Notes: generated from the sequence alone by a model not told the origin. DNA of 64,000 bases from Legionellales bacterium (GCA_026125385.1 JAHCLG010000005.1:58802-122801); one strand, 5' to 3'; positions 1 to 9,996 are shown, numbered from the stretch's first letter. Translations and numbers: made by a program.

Positions 1-3000
1 ACTGAGGCATCGAAATTAATCGAAGCAAATTGCAACATGCGTGCTCGCGGATGAAATTTAAAAACATCAATAATATGCGTGACAAAATCGGTTAATGAAT
101 GATGTTCGATTAATGCGCCTTTGGGTTTACCCGTGGAACCTGAGGTATAAATAATATACGCCAAATGTTGAGGATGGATCACGCGATTTAAATTATCATG
201 ATTAAACGAGTTTAAATTCAGGGTATCCAGTGCAATAATTTTTTGAGGATCACACGGCAAACTGTGTAATTTTGCGGTAAGTGTTTGCTCGGAAATAATT
301 AATGCGGCATTAGAATCTTCCACCATGAATTGCAGGCGATCGGTTGGATAATTCGGATCGAGTGGTACGTATGCCGCTCCCGTTTTTAAAATGGCTAATA
401 AGCTAATAAATAAATTAAGACTTCGCGGTAAACACACGCCAATCACGGTATCGGGTGCAATAGTGCCTAAGTGTTGTTGTAAATAATGTGCGAGTTGATT
501 GGCTTGTTGATTTAATTGTTGATAGGTTAAATGGTGTTGTTTAATTTCTAACGCAATATTATTAGGAAATTGTTGAGCGTTTTCTTCAAATAAATCAATC
601 AATGTTTTTTGTGAATCATACTCACGTTGAGTTTGATTGCAGTCGTATATTAACCATTGATATTCTGCGGGTGATATAAACTGAATGCGGCTGACTGGCT
701 GTTCCGCATGGGTAATAAATTGCTGCAAAATAATTTGATAATGTTCGGCTAAACGTTGAATGCTTTCTGTTTTAAATAATGCCGTATTAAAATTAAAGGT
801 CCCTGAAAGCGTATTATTACGCTCTTCAATAAAAAGACTTAAATCGTAGAGTGATAAGGGAAAATATTCATCAACAGCAAGGCTTTTTAACTTACTATCT
901 CCAAAATCTAAATGTGGTTCGCCAAAAGTTTGTAGCGTAAATAAGACTTGGAATAAAGGATGACGACTTTGATCTTGGCTTATGTTAAGTGCTTCGACTA
1001 AATATTCAAAAGGAATATCTTGATTTAGCTGTGCTTCTAAAATCGTCGATTTGACTTTTTGTAAGAGATCAATTCCACTCTCTTGAGAGAGAATGGTTTG
1101 TCTTAATACCAAGGTATTAATAAAACAGCCAATAATATTCTCAATTTGAGGATAATGACGATTCGAGGTAGGGGAAGCAATGAGAAGATCGTCTTGGCGG
1201 CAATAATGATAGAGTAAAATATAAAATGCCGTGATTAAGGTCATATAAAGAGTACAACCTTGTTTTTCACTAAATTCAATTGCCAATTGAGTTAATTCAT
1301 TGGGTAAGACAAAATAATGATAACTGCCGTGGTAGCTAATTTGATTGGGGCGTGGATAATCCGTGGGTAGCGTTAATGTTTCGTAATTAGCAAGTTGTCT
1401 GCGCCAATAGGCGAGTTGATCTTGCAATAATTCTTGTTGTAAATAATGCTTTTGCCATTTAGCAAAATCGACATAGCGAATTGGAATTTTAGGTAATTTT
1501 AACGTTTCGTGTTGCGCAAAAAATCGATAAAACGCTTGCCATTCTTGCTGCAAAATATCCATCGACCAACCATCAATCGCAATATGATGGATGACTAAAA
1601 CTAAATAGCGTCGCTGATTAACATGGTAACAGTGAGCAAAAATAGGTAATTCTTGGGATAAATTAAAACAATGCTGAACATCTTGAGTGAAATAGTCTCG
1701 AAGTGTTGCCGCACTGACGTGAAATTCGGCAATCGTTAGCGTTTCTTGGGTAATAATTTGATAGACATCACCTTGTTCATCTTCCCGATATATCGTGCGC
1801 AGTATCGGATGGCGTTCAACCACGGCATTTAAGGCATTTTGTAAATGGGATATTTGGATCGCTGGTTCAATTTCATAAATATAAGGAATATTATAAGTGG
1901 TACTGCGATGTTCGTATTGTTGAATAAACCATAAGCGTTGTTGAGAATACGATAATTCCAATGGTTGATTATCAGCAATTTTAGGAATATTAATGGCTTG
2001 TTGTTGATGGGCTATGGCTTTACTTAATTCAGCAATGCTAGGATATTTAAACAAGGTTTTAATATCACATGTTTTTCCTAACTGTTGGGTGATGAGCGAA
2101 CACAGGCGAATGCCCATGAGTGATTGCCCTCCCAGTGAAAAAAAATTACTTTCCGTTGAAATCTGTGCCATGCCAAACACTTCTTCAAAACATTCGGCAA
2201 TTTTGCGTTCAGTTTCATTGCGTGGTGGTGTATAAGATTTTTGGCGTAATTCACTCTTGGGTTTGGGTAAGGCTTTGCGATCTACTTTTCCATTAATAGT
2301 TAAAGGAATAGAATCTAGGCGAATATAAAAACTGGGTAACATATATTTTGGTAAATATTGTGCGACCCATTTCGTCAAATTTTTTGAGCTGATGGTGTCT
2401 TGTGCCACGTAATACGCCACAATGTGTTTGCTATTTCCTTGTTCTTGCACAATAACAATTGCGTGTTCAATATCTTCATGTAACATGAGTACCGATTCAA
2501 TGGCGCTTAATTCGATTCTAAATCCATGAATTTTGACTTGAAAATCATTGCGCCCGCAATACTCTAAGGTACCATCGGTTTGCCAACGGACTAAATCGCC
2601 CGTTTTATATAAATACTGAAAATCAGGGTGATTATCGTGATTAAATGGATTAGGAATAAAACTTTTTTCGGATAACTCGGGTTTATCTTTGTAGCCGCGC
2701 GCTAATCCTAAGCCACTTACGTATAATTCTCCAATCACGGCAATCGGGACGGGTTGTAATTTTTCATCTAGTACGTAACAATGTGTTCCCGTCAGCGGAC
2801 GGCCGATGCAACTGGGTGAATCATCTTGGGTTAAATAATGAAAAGTGCAACAGACGGTCGCTTCTGTTGGGCCATATAAATTTAAAAATCGTGTTTGTTT
2901 AGCCCAAAATTGTAAGGTTTCTGCATCACTCGCTTCACCACCGGATTCTAAAACGCGCAAAGCCACTAAAGGTTTTTTGGGTAATAAGCGCATCATCGCG

Positions 3001-4979
3001 GGCGGAATTAACGCGGTGGTGATGCGATGTTGCGCCATAAATTGATATAAACCTTCCGCAGAAAGCCGCTCGTTTTCACTGATCACATAAATCGCTGCAC
3101 CTAATGCGAGCGTGACTAAAATATCGGGAATGGAAGCGTCAAAATTCAATGAGCTATATTGTAAACGGCGATCAAAACTGTTGATCCCCACTTCATGACG
3201 ATAAAATTCAATTAAATTGGCCACACTGTGATGTTCAATCATCACGCCTTTGGGTGTGCCTGTCGTGCCTGAGGTATAAATAATATAAGCTAATGCAGAA
3301 GGATTGATGGTTAAATAGTTATTTGTCGTTTTACCATCGCTTTTTTCCGGTAGCGTTTCTAACGCAATTAATTTTTGAGCTTGTGCTTGTAAGGTGATGC
3401 GCTTTTCAATAATGGCTTGCTGACTAATGATTAATTTCGCGGCGGAATCTTCAATAATATAATCCAATTGTTTTTCAGGAGTAATGCTGGCAAGTGGAAT
3501 GTAGGCGGCTTGCGTTTTTAAAATAGCGAGAATTGCAACCACCATCGCCCAATTTTTTTCCGTGCAAATTAACATGGTATCGTCAGCGCTGATGGGACGT
3601 TGATAGATTGAATAAAAATGATGAGAGAGGGCTTGTGCCCAGGTATTTGAAAGCTCATCCAATTCGCGAAAAGTAAATGACTTTCCTGAAAAATACAGTG
3701 CTTCTGCACTTGGTTGTTGTTGAACTTGATGATAAAAATAATGTAGAAAATCGGGATATGTTAATGAATATTGAATATCGGCATGAGAAAATTGTTGGGT
3801 AACTAGCTGATATTCTGTATCCGACATAAATACATGTTCGATGATCGCACGCTCAGGTTCTGCAAAAAGATTATGCCAAAGTCGCGTAAAATAATCTTGC
3901 AAATATTGCATATAGCTAGGATTGAAACAATTATTTTTATAATTAAATTGAATTATAAGGCGTTGTTGCTGTTGCTCAATTTCAATATGTAAATCACAAC
4001 CCGATAGATATGCGCGAGGTTGATAGTAGGGCGCTAGTTTTTCTAAACTCAATGCCGTGTGTCGGGTTATGCCAAAACTTAACCCAATATTAGAAAAACG
4101 ATCGCTTTGTAAAAATTGCTGGTGGCGTTGCAGTTCTTGCAAAATCTCATGAGTGCTAAAGAGATTATTGATAGTTTGAGAGTGCTGAAATTGTTGTTGG
4201 CAGAGTTGCAGGACTTCATGAAAAGAATAGTGATTTTTAATTTGCACATGGCCTGGAAAAAATAAATTTTCAGTGTGAGCGTGCAATTGAAAAGGCAATA
4301 ATAAATCTTCTTGTCGCGATATCCGCGCAAATAAAATCGACCACGTGGCATAGACCGCGAGGAAAGCATCGTTATTATCGTGGGTTAAATACTGGAGCAC
4401 AGAGTGAGTTAGCGGGATTTCAAAGCGATGGATGGCATTTTGCAGTGGAGATTTAGCCGGCATCAAAGGGATATCAATTCGTTCTTGCACATCACAAAAT
4501 TGAGTTGCGCAAAAGTTTTGGAGTGCTTCAGCATGATCGGGGTTAGCATTGGGGCGTGAAGGTTTTAATGCTAACGTCATAATCATAGGATGAAAAACTA
4601 AAATTAATTGCGTATCCTCTTCGGTAGTAAATAAGCCAAAGCGATATAAGGGTGCTTGTTTAAGATCAAACGTTCGTTGAATGAATTCATCGATTAATTG
4701 CGGACGGCGCGTGTGGTCACACTCCAGAATCATTAATTCAAAGTCAGTTTGTACGGCTTGATAATATAGCTGATGGTGATTTTCATAAAACTGCACTTGC
4801 CATTCTGATTTAGAATCCAGCATTTTTTTCAATTCGTTTCCAATCTGAGTGAGATTAAAATCGTTACTCAAAGAATATTGATAAACTAAGTGATGATCGG
4901 CAGGTTGCTCGTACCAAAAATAATCGCAATAGGAGGGAGCAAGTTTAGCGACTAGGGGATCAAACGCGGATGACGACAT
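1..4979 (-). CDS. Nonribosomal peptide synthetase, partial (C*-A-T-C-A...)
   Basis: Modular enzyme that activates amino acids as adenylates and joins them on a phosphopantetheine carrier. Reading from ATG 4979 (SD GGAG 7 nt upstream), the domains are: a condensation-like domain (about 1-380), adenylation (about 390-900) with A3 YTSGTTGTPKG, FDAS, YGPTEA, YKTGD and NGKVDRK; a carrier domain with GGQSL (Ser about 953); a second condensation domain with a canonical HHIAIDG motif (His about 1131); and a second adenylation domain with YTSGSTGKPKG. The window ends inside that domain at its FDAS motif. The first condensation-like domain has HPMIMT (from His about 130) where HHxxxDG is expected, so it may be catalytically dead or a non-condensing starter domain. 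The product is unknown. The aspartate of FDAS and lysine of NGKVDRK fit alpha-amino acid substrates. It lies 75 nt behind the gene at 5055-6440 on the same strand. Confidence 0.93.
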   Translation of the reverse strand, partial: MSSSAFDPLVAKLAPSYCDYFWYEQPADHHLVYQYSLSNDFNLTQIGNELKKMLDSKSEWQVQFYENHHQLYYQAVQTDFELMILECDHTRRPQLIDEFIQRTFDLKQAPLYRFGLFTTEEDTQLILVFHPMIMTLALKPSRPNANPDHAEALQNFCATQFCDVQERIDIPLMPAKSPLQNAIHRFEIPLTHSVLQYLTHDNNDAFLAVYATWSILFARISRQEDLLLPFQLHAHTENLFFPGHVQIKNHYSFHEVLQLCQQQFQHSQTINNLFSTHEILQELQRHQQFLQSDRFSNIGLSFGITRHTALSLEKLAPYYQPRAYLSGCDLHIEIEQQQQRLIIQFNYKNNCFNPSYMQYLQDYFTRLWHNLFAEPERAIIEHVFMSDTEYQLVTQQFSHADIQYSLTYPDFLHYFYHQVQQQPSAEALYFSGKSFTFRELDELSNTWAQALSHHFYSIYQRPISADDTMLICTEKNWAMVVAILAILKTQAAYIPLASITPEKQLDYIIEDSAAKLIISQQAIIEKRITLQAQAQKLIALETLPEKSDGKTTNNYLTINPSALAYIIYTSGTTGTPKGVMIEHHSVANLIEFYRHEVGINSFDRRLQYSSLNFDASIPDILVTLALGAAIYVISENERLSAEGLYQFMAQHRITTALIPPAMMRLLPKKPLVALRVLESGGEASDAETLQFWAKQTRFLNLYGPTEATVCCTFHYLTQDDSPSCIGRPLTGTHCYVLDEKLQPVPIAVIGELYVSGLGLARGYKDKPELSEKSFIPNPFNHDNHPDFQYLYKTGDLVRWQTDGTLEYCGRNDFQVKIHGFRIELSAIESVLMLHEDIEHAIVIVQEQGNSKHIVAYYVAQDTISSKNLTKWVAQYLPKYMLPSFYIRLDSIPLTINGKVDRKALPKPKSELRQKSYTPPRNETERKIAECFEEVFGMAQISTESNFFSLGGQSLMGIRLCSLITQQLGKTCDIKTLFKYPSIAELSKAIAHQQQAINIPKIADNQPLELSYSQQRLWFIQQYEHRSTTYNIPYIYEIEPAIQISHLQNALNAVVERHPILRTIYREDEQGDVYQIITQETLTIAEFHVSAATLRDYFTQDVQHCFNLSQELPIFAHCYHVNQRRYLVLVIHHIAIDGWSMDILQQEWQAFYRFFAQHETLKLPKIPIRYVDFAKWQKHYLQQELLQDQLAYWRRQLANYETLTLPTDYPRPNQISYHGSYHYFVLPNELTQLAIEFSEKQGCTLYMTLITAFYILLYHYCRQDDLLIASPTSNRHYPQIENIIGCFINTLVLRQTILSQESGIDLLQKVKSTILEAQLNQDIPFEYLVEALNISQDQSRHPLFQVLFTLQTFGEPHLDFGDSKLKSLAVDEYFPLSLYDLSLFIEERNNTLSGTFNFNTALFKTESIQRLAEHYQIILQQFITHAEQPVSRIQFISPAEYQWLIYDCNQTQREYDSQKTLIDLFEENAQQFPNNIALEIKQHHLTYQQLNQQANQLAHYLQQHLGTIAPDTVIGVCLPRSLNLFISLLAILKTGAAYVPLDPNYPTDRLQFMVEDSNAALIISEQTLTAKLHSLPCDPQKIIALDTLNLNSFNHDNLNRVIHPQHLAYIIYTSGSTGKPKGALIEHHSLTDFVTHIIDVFKFHPRARMLQFASINFDAS

Positions 4980-5054
4980 AGAAACTCCAGCTTGATAAGC
5001 AATTGCAGGCGCCATTCTAGCGTGTTGCTGAACAAAGTAAAGCCTTTCTCAATC

Positions 5055-6440
5055 CTAAGATCGATGCCGTAATTGAGTAGAGTCGACAACACTTTGTGTT
5101 TTTGCCGCTTGTGGTTCTGCTGCTTGTGGTTCTGCTGCTTGTGGTTCTGCCGCTTGTGGTTCTGCCGCTGGTGGTTCTTCCGCTGGTGGTTTTAACACAT
5201 CAGCAACTGTTCCAGGCCTAAATGGGACCCCAGTTTGTACTAAAGCGGCACCGCCAAAGGCTAGCGGAATAATATCTTTAGAAAGCGTTTTACTGGGTAA
5301 ATCAGGCTTTGCAGCATCGGCAACCACCGCCATAATGCCCTCGCGAGTATTAACGCAATTGGAACTGATTACACGTACAACACGCGACAGGGGATTTTCT
5401 TCGGTGTCACTTAAATGACTTTCGAACACCCTCTTACGATGATCCAAACAAATTTCTATACTATGCAATAAAATACCTCCGCCTAACAACCGATGTTCCA
5501 TCAGCGGGTGGTGATTGGTTAATCCCGTTTCAGTCGCAATAATAGCGGGTGGGGAGGCGTATAGTTCTGCAATTTTATCGGCATCAACATCGTCACCTAC
5601 CTCATATCCGCCAGCAGGGATCACCGGAGTGCGCAGCAGGCGTGCTAATCGAGTTAATAACGTTGCATCTTCTGGCAGGGGACGTGGATAGCTGGGATCA
5701 ATAGATGAGGGAAAGGTTTTAGCAATCACACTTAATAGCGGTTGTCGACCGCATTGCGCAGAAATTAAAAGATTATGAACAACATCGCGTTCGGGATTAT
5801 AAACTTGAAAAGTGCCGAGATCGACAATGACATTTTCATGCAAGGACGTCGCGTGATCGCTGATTTCTCCCACAATGGTTTGAAATTCGGGTAATGTCAA
5901 AGGACCAAGACTTTTAGGTAACGAAAAGAAAAATTCACTCGTGACAACTACCGCCGCCGTATTGCGCTTATCATCTTTTACCCGTGGTTTATCATCAATT
6001 ACCTCAATGCATTCTTTGGCAAATCGATGCTGTGCTAGATCCATAATTTGAGTGGCAGTTTGAATCATGTCTCTTTTTTCTTTTGCGCGATCACGCCGCC
6101 AAGGTCTTTCTTCAAAACGACCATGGCTCGGCGAACTGGTTTCAGGATCATAATCTGGGGTTACCGTGATGGGCAGAATGGCAATTTCTTCATTACGTCG
6201 TAATTGTTCTTCATACATGCGGTTTAAGCGTAAGGCCATTTGCGCTGGCATGTCTTTAATTCCCATTAGTTCTAAACAATGGAAATGTGGCCGAGAAACT
6301 CGGGTTGTTAGATCCTCAACTCGGACTCTTGATGCTGCCACAGAAGGAATAATCGCAGCAGAAGATGAGGAATGTGCTTCGCGAAAGGAACGGCTAGTGG
6401 TTCTTAGCAAACGAGCAATTCGGCTAGGCGGTACTGTCAT
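5055..6440 (-). CDS. Hypothetical protein, possible nitrilase-fold hydrolase with Ala/Pro/Glu repeat tail
   Basis: Not recognised as a named gene; 461 aa. The middle of the protein reads like a divergent carbon-nitrogen hydrolase. VVVTSEFFF (Glu about 169) resembles the catalytic-Glu strand and IEICLDH (Cys about 331) resembles the nucleophile elbow. I do not see a convincing catalytic lysine between them. The first 50 residues are basic and Ser/Arg-rich. The tail is low complexity, with AEPQA pentapeptides at about 420-445. Its stop lies 75 nt before the NRPS start on the same strand, so the two may be co-transcribed. The repeat tail and basic N-terminus would also suit a secreted effector. 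The fold call is a motif-level inference. Confidence 0.6.
   Translation of the reverse strand: MTVPPSRIARLLRTTSRSFREAHSSSSAAIIPSVAASRVRVEDLTTRVSRPHFHCLELMGIKDMPAQMALRLNRMYEEQLRRNEEIAILPITVTPDYDPETSSPSHGRFEERPWRRDRAKEKRDMIQTATQIMDLAQHRFAKECIEVIDDKPRVKDDKRNTAAVVVTSEFFFSLPKSLGPLTLPEFQTIVGEISDHATSLHENVIVDLGTFQVYNPERDVVHNLLISAQCGRQPLLSVIAKTFPSSIDPSYPRPLPEDATLLTRLARLLRTPVIPAGGYEVGDDVDADKIAELYASPPAIIATETGLTNHHPLMEHRLLGGGILLHSIEICLDHRKRVFESHLSDTEENPLSRVVRVISSNCVNTREGIMAVVADAAKPDLPSKTLSKDIIPLAFGGAALVQTGVPFRPGTVADVLKPPAEEPPAAEPQAAEPQAAEPQAAEPQAAKTQSVVDSTQLRHRS
5107..5181 (-). repeat. 15-bp tandem repeat encoding AEPQA
   Basis: Four units of GCTTGTGGTTCTGCY (+ strand) lie head to tail at 5107-5166. A diverged fifth unit follows (5167-5181) and a more degraded sixth ends near 5196. 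All are in frame in the tail of the 461-aa gene, encoding AEPQA repeats and a related PPAEE. Units 1-2 and 3-4 are identical in pairs, which suggests recent copy-number change by slippage. Confidence 0.85.
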
Positions 6441-6487
6441 AATGCAATCTCTTCAACAAATTTATAAGGATAGCATAAGAATAGCCT

Positions 6488-6517
6488 AAAAAATCGCGAT
6501 TGGTATTCGCGATTTTT
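6488..6517. terminator. Hairpin between divergent genes, bidirectional terminator-like
   Basis: AAAAAATCGCGA, a short loop, then TCGCGATTTTT forms a symmetric A/T-tailed stem. It resembles a rho-independent terminator on both strands. It lies upstream of both the minus-strand gene starting at 6440 and the plus-strand gene starting at 6599, so it ends neither. It may separate the two promoters, act as an attenuator, or remain from a lost gene. Confidence 0.5.
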
Positions 6518-6598
6518 GCCTAAAATAGAGATTTCTGATTGCGATTTTGAACAAAATACGCTAACTTTATAATCAATACAGGGTCTTCAGGAAATCGT

Positions 6599-7750
6599 AT
6601 GTTTACGCGCTTACTTTATCTCGATAAAAACTCTCAACACAGTGTCTTTTTGTTTGGTCCTCGCGGAACGGGAAAAACTTCCTGGTTAAAAGAGCATTTT
6701 AAGGAAGCGCTGTATTTCGATTTATTAAATGACGATCTTTATACCGAATTCTCTGCTCGACCAACGCGTTTGAATGACAAAATTCCTTCTTCGTATCAAG
6801 GCTGGGTTATTTTAGATGAAGTGCAAAAAATACCAGCAATTTTGAACGAGGTGCATCGCTTAATTGAAGGGCGCGGCTTGCGATTTATTTTAACCGGTTC
6901 GAGTGCTCGCAAATTAAAAGCCCAAGGCGTAAATTTATTGGCAGGAAGGGCGCTCACTTATTATCTTCATCCCTTAACCTGTCGGGAATTAGGCGCAACA
7001 TTTAATCTTCATCAATCGTTGTTGTTTGGACATTTACCAATGGCCATTATGAGCCAAGAAACGCAAAAATATTTATCGAGTTATGTTGCCACTTATTTAC
7101 GAGAAGAAGTGTTGCAAGAGAGCTTAACCCGTAATATTGCTTTATTTACACGGTTTTTAGAAACCGCCAGTTTTTCGCAAGGTGAAATATTAAACTACAC
7201 GGCGATCAGTCGTGAAATTGCTAGTAATCGTCATACTGTGACTAATTTTTTTGAAATATTAGAAGATTTATTAATCGCCTATCGTTTACCGGTATTCAAT
7301 AAACGTGCTAAACGGGAATTAGTAAATTCCCCTAAATTTTATTATTTCGATACCGGTGTTTATCGGACGATAAGACCACAAGGGCCGCTCGATAGTCCAG
7401 CAGAAATTGATGGCGCTGCGTTAGAAACGTTATTTTTACAAGAAGCAAAAGCTTACAACGATTATTTTGAATGGGGTTACACAATAAGCTATTGGCGCAC
7501 CCGCGATCAAAAAGAAGTGGATTTTGTGTTATATGGTAAAAAAGGATTTTTTGCATTTGAAATAAAACGCAAGACACGCCTTGATCAGCATGATTTTAAA
7601 GGTTTAAAAATATTCGGCGAAGATTATCCTGAAGCAAGGTTATATTTGTTATACGGAGGCAATGAATCTTATTATGAAGGGGATATTCAAGTATTACCAT
7701 TTGTGAAAGCGTTGCCCATGTTGGATCAACTATTAGGCTCAGCGAAATAG
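6599..7750 (+). CDS. AAA-type ATPase with DUF4143 domain
   Basis: 383 aa. The N-terminal P-loop ATPase has Walker A GPRGTGKTS (about 20-28), Walker B VILDEVQK (about 70-77) and a sensor-like LTGSSARKL (about 98-106). The C-terminal DUF4143 region contains DTGVYR, then EVDFVLYG and FEIKR, a pattern like the D/ExK core of restriction-like nucleases. The family is widespread and often carried in accessory regions; its role is not established. The start follows an AGGA Shine-Dalgarno 7 nt upstream, and TATAAT at 6568-6573 is a plausible -10. The 3' end overlaps the convergent gene at 7726 by 25 nt. Confidence 0.88.
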   Translation: MFTRLLYLDKNSQHSVFLFGPRGTGKTSWLKEHFKEALYFDLLNDDLYTEFSARPTRLNDKIPSSYQGWVILDEVQKIPAILNEVHRLIEGRGLRFILTGSSARKLKAQGVNLLAGRALTYYLHPLTCRELGATFNLHQSLLFGHLPMAIMSQETQKYLSSYVATYLREEVLQESLTRNIALFTRFLETASFSQGEILNYTAISREIASNRHTVTNFFEILEDLLIAYRLPVFNKRAKRELVNSPKFYYFDTGVYRTIRPQGPLDSPAEIDGAALETLFLQEAKAYNDYFEWGYTISYWRTRDQKEVDFVLYGKKGFFAFEIKRKTRLDQHDFKGLKIFGEDYPEARLYLLYGGNESYYEGDIQVLPFVKALPMLDQLLGSAK

Positions 7751-8589
7751 GCTAATAGTTTTTCTTTTTGTTCTGAATTTAACGCAGTCATTTCAAGCGT
7801 AATTAATCCTAAGGCTTGGTAAAAATGTTTGAGTGATGGTGAGAGGGCGGCAAGATGCGCTTTAATGGTTTCTATATCGCCGCGCATTAAAGGGCCAGTC
7901 AGCGCCTCGTGCGGATGTTTTGCAGCAGCGAGGTTTTGCAAAGTGCCTTGCATCAGATTCAAGACGATGCGCTGCGCTACGGAGGATTCAATTCCCGCGT
8001 TTACTAAACAGGTTAGGCTGGTGTTAAATAAAGTGACTAAATAATTAGAAGCAAACACCGTTCCTGCATGATACAAATGTTTGGTGGCAGCAGAAATTCT
8101 AAACGGGATTGAACCAAAGGCGGTAAATAAATCGGTTAATCGCATGAGTGCTTGTTCATCGCCTTCTAGCGCACAAAACGTTCCTTCGTAATTAAGCATA
8201 CTGCGTTGCGGATCGGCAACACTCCTGATGGGGTGGGCTGAAGCGATAAAAACAGATTGAGTTTTTAACGGCGTTAAAATAGTAGAGGATAAACTGCCAC
8301 TGCAATGTAACACAATGGTGTTTGGTGCTAGTTGTTTAGAAGAGGCTAATTGTGTTACGCAAGCCTCAATGGCATCATCGTTAGTGGTAATAAAAATAAT
8401 ATTGCAAGAGGGTAGCGTGCTAATGCTTTGGTATGCTTGGCCTTCGCCAATAAATTCAATCGCGCGGTTAGCAGATTCCAGGGTTTGATTATGAATGCCA
8501 AGAAGCGTTCCTAGCTTTTTAGAAACGATAAGACGTCCTAACGTTTTACCCAAACGTCCTGCGCCGATGATACAAAATGTGGGTTTCAT
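7726..8589 (-). CDS. Rossmann-like domain / DUF2520 protein
   Basis: 287 aa. The N-terminus is a dinucleotide-binding Rossmann motif (CIIGAGRLGKTLG, about 5-17), followed by VLHCSGSLSS and ASAHPIRSV. The helical DUF2520 half (about 130-280) resembles the dimerisation domain of 6-phosphogluconate or ketopantoate reductase-like enzymes. It is probably an NAD(P)-dependent oxidoreductase of unknown substrate. The open frame continues upstream to 8703, but that stretch is tRNA-Asn read as protein, so I place the start at ATG 8589. The gene begins 32 nt after the tRNA on the same strand with no terminator between them, so it may share the tRNA promoter. It overlaps the convergent ATPase gene by 25 nt. 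Confidence 0.85.
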   Translation of the reverse strand: MKPTFCIIGAGRLGKTLGRLIVSKKLGTLLGIHNQTLESANRAIEFIGEGQAYQSISTLPSCNIIFITTNDDAIEACVTQLASSKQLAPNTIVLHCSGSLSSTILTPLKTQSVFIASAHPIRSVADPQRSMLNYEGTFCALEGDEQALMRLTDLFTAFGSIPFRISAATKHLYHAGTVFASNYLVTLFNTSLTCLVNAGIESSVAQRIVLNLMQGTLQNLAAAKHPHEALTGPLMRGDIETIKAHLAALSPSLKHFYQALGLITLEMTALNSEQKEKLLAYFAEPNS

Positions 8590-8621
8590 GCCAATCTCGA
8601 TGGGAAAATAAGCGATTAATT

Positions 8622-8697
<76 letters not shown>

Positions 8698-8718
8698 ACT
8701 CATTTCAATCGAGGCGCT

Positions 8719-8747
8719 ATAGTACTGAGCTCACACAATTACGTCAA
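8719..8747 (-). promoter_or_regulatory. sigma-70 promoter of tRNA-Asn
   Basis: On the minus strand, TTGACG (-35, 8747-8742), a 17-nt spacer and TACTAT (-10, 8724-8719). A GC-rich discriminator (GCGCC) follows, as is usual for stringently controlled stable RNA promoters. The -10 ends 21 nt before the tRNA. Confidence 0.75.
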
Positions 8748-8799
8748 TGATTTTTTTTAGCGCCGATTAAAAATAACGCGCCGGATCAATTTTAATTTC

Positions 8800-9996
8800 C
8801 TATCGAGTAAGCTGTGATAAGCCTTGCTGCAAACGTTGAATGGCATCGGCTAAAGTGGCTTCACTACAAGCAAATGATAAACGAATGCTGCCTGGCATGC
8901 CAAACGCGCTGCCTGGGACAATCGCGAGACCTTGATGGTCTAAAAGAAAATTCGCGAAATCGACATCGTCATGGATGGTTTTAGTGTGTTTGATGGCTTC
9001 CGTAATCGAGGGAAAACTATAAAAAGTGCCTTGTGAGGGCAAGCAATGAATACCTGCGATCGCTTGCAATTGTGGAATTAAAAAATCGTGCCGTTGTTGA
9101 AAGGCTTTGTTCATGGTCTTCACACAATCTTGTGATTCAGATAAGGCGGCAACAGTGGCGGCTTGCGCAATTGAGCAAGGATTCGAGGTGCTTTGCGATT
9201 GCATTTTCGTCATGGCGGCAATAATGGCTTCAGGTCCGGCACAATAACCAATGCGCCATCCTGTCATGGCATAGGATTTTGACACGCCGTTGATGACAAT
9301 GGTGCGATCGTTTAATTCTTCACACGCCATGGCGATATTGATAAAAGGCTCTGCACTCCACAGAATATGCTCATAAATATCATCGCTGGCGATCATAATT
9401 TGCGGATGTTCAATTAATACTTCAGCTAAGGCTTGGAGTTCTTGTTGGGTATATACCATCCCTGTAGGATTAGAGGGACTATTTAATATTAATAATCGCG
9501 TTTTCGGCGTAATGGCGGCCTCCAATTGATGCGGCTTAATTTTATAGTGCTGCTCGATACCCGCGCTAATAATCACGGGTTCTCCATTCATGCATTTCAC
9601 AATATCAGGATAAGAAACCCAATAGGGTGCAGGAATAATTACTTCATCGCCAGGGTTAATAAGGACTTGGGCTAAATTAAAAATACAATGTTTCGCACCA
9701 TTGCTGACGAGAATTTGATTAGGCGTATAGGTTAATTGATTTTCGCGCGCGAATTTATTGACAATCGCCTGTTTTAATTCTGGTGTTCCACCTACCGCGG
9801 TATATTTCGTTTTGCCATCATGCATGGCTTTATTTGCCGCTTCTTTGATATGATCGGGCGTGTCAAAATCGGGCTCTCCCACGCCAAGATTAATAATATT
9901 ATGACCTTGTGCTTGCAGTTGTTGCGCTTTAGCGCTGACCGCTAAAGTGGCAGAGGGTTTAATCCGCGCAACGCGATCGGCAAGATGATAATGCAT
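8800..9996 (-). CDS. aspC: Aspartate aminotransferase (class I, PLP-dependent)
   Basis: 398 aa, full length. It transfers the amino group between aspartate and 2-oxoglutarate in the cytoplasm. GEPDFDTPDH (about 40-49), NSPSNPTG (about 172-179), SDDIYEH (about 204-210) and SKSYAMTGWRIGY with PLP lysine about 240 identify a fold-type I aminotransferase of the subgroup often named aspartate or aspartate/prephenate aminotransferase. Exact substrate range cannot be read from sequence. A short inverted repeat TATCC-TGTA-GGATA at 10004-10017 covers the ribosome-binding site (AGGA 9 nt before ATG on this strand). Confidence 0.9.
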   Translation of the reverse strand: MHYHLADRVARIKPSATLAVSAKAQQLQAQGHNIINLGVGEPDFDTPDHIKEAANKAMHDGKTKYTAVGGTPELKQAIVNKFARENQLTYTPNQILVSNGAKHCIFNLAQVLINPGDEVIIPAPYWVSYPDIVKCMNGEPVIISAGIEQHYKIKPHQLEAAITPKTRLLILNSPSNPTGMVYTQQELQALAEVLIEHPQIMIASDDIYEHILWSAEPFINIAMACEELNDRTIVINGVSKSYAMTGWRIGYCAGPEAIIAAMTKMQSQSTSNPCSIAQAATVAALSESQDCVKTMNKAFQQRHDFLIPQLQAIAGIHCLPSQGTFYSFPSITEAIKHTKTIHDDVDFANFLLDHQGLAIVPGSAFGMPGSIRLSFACSEATLADAIQRLQQGLSQLTR

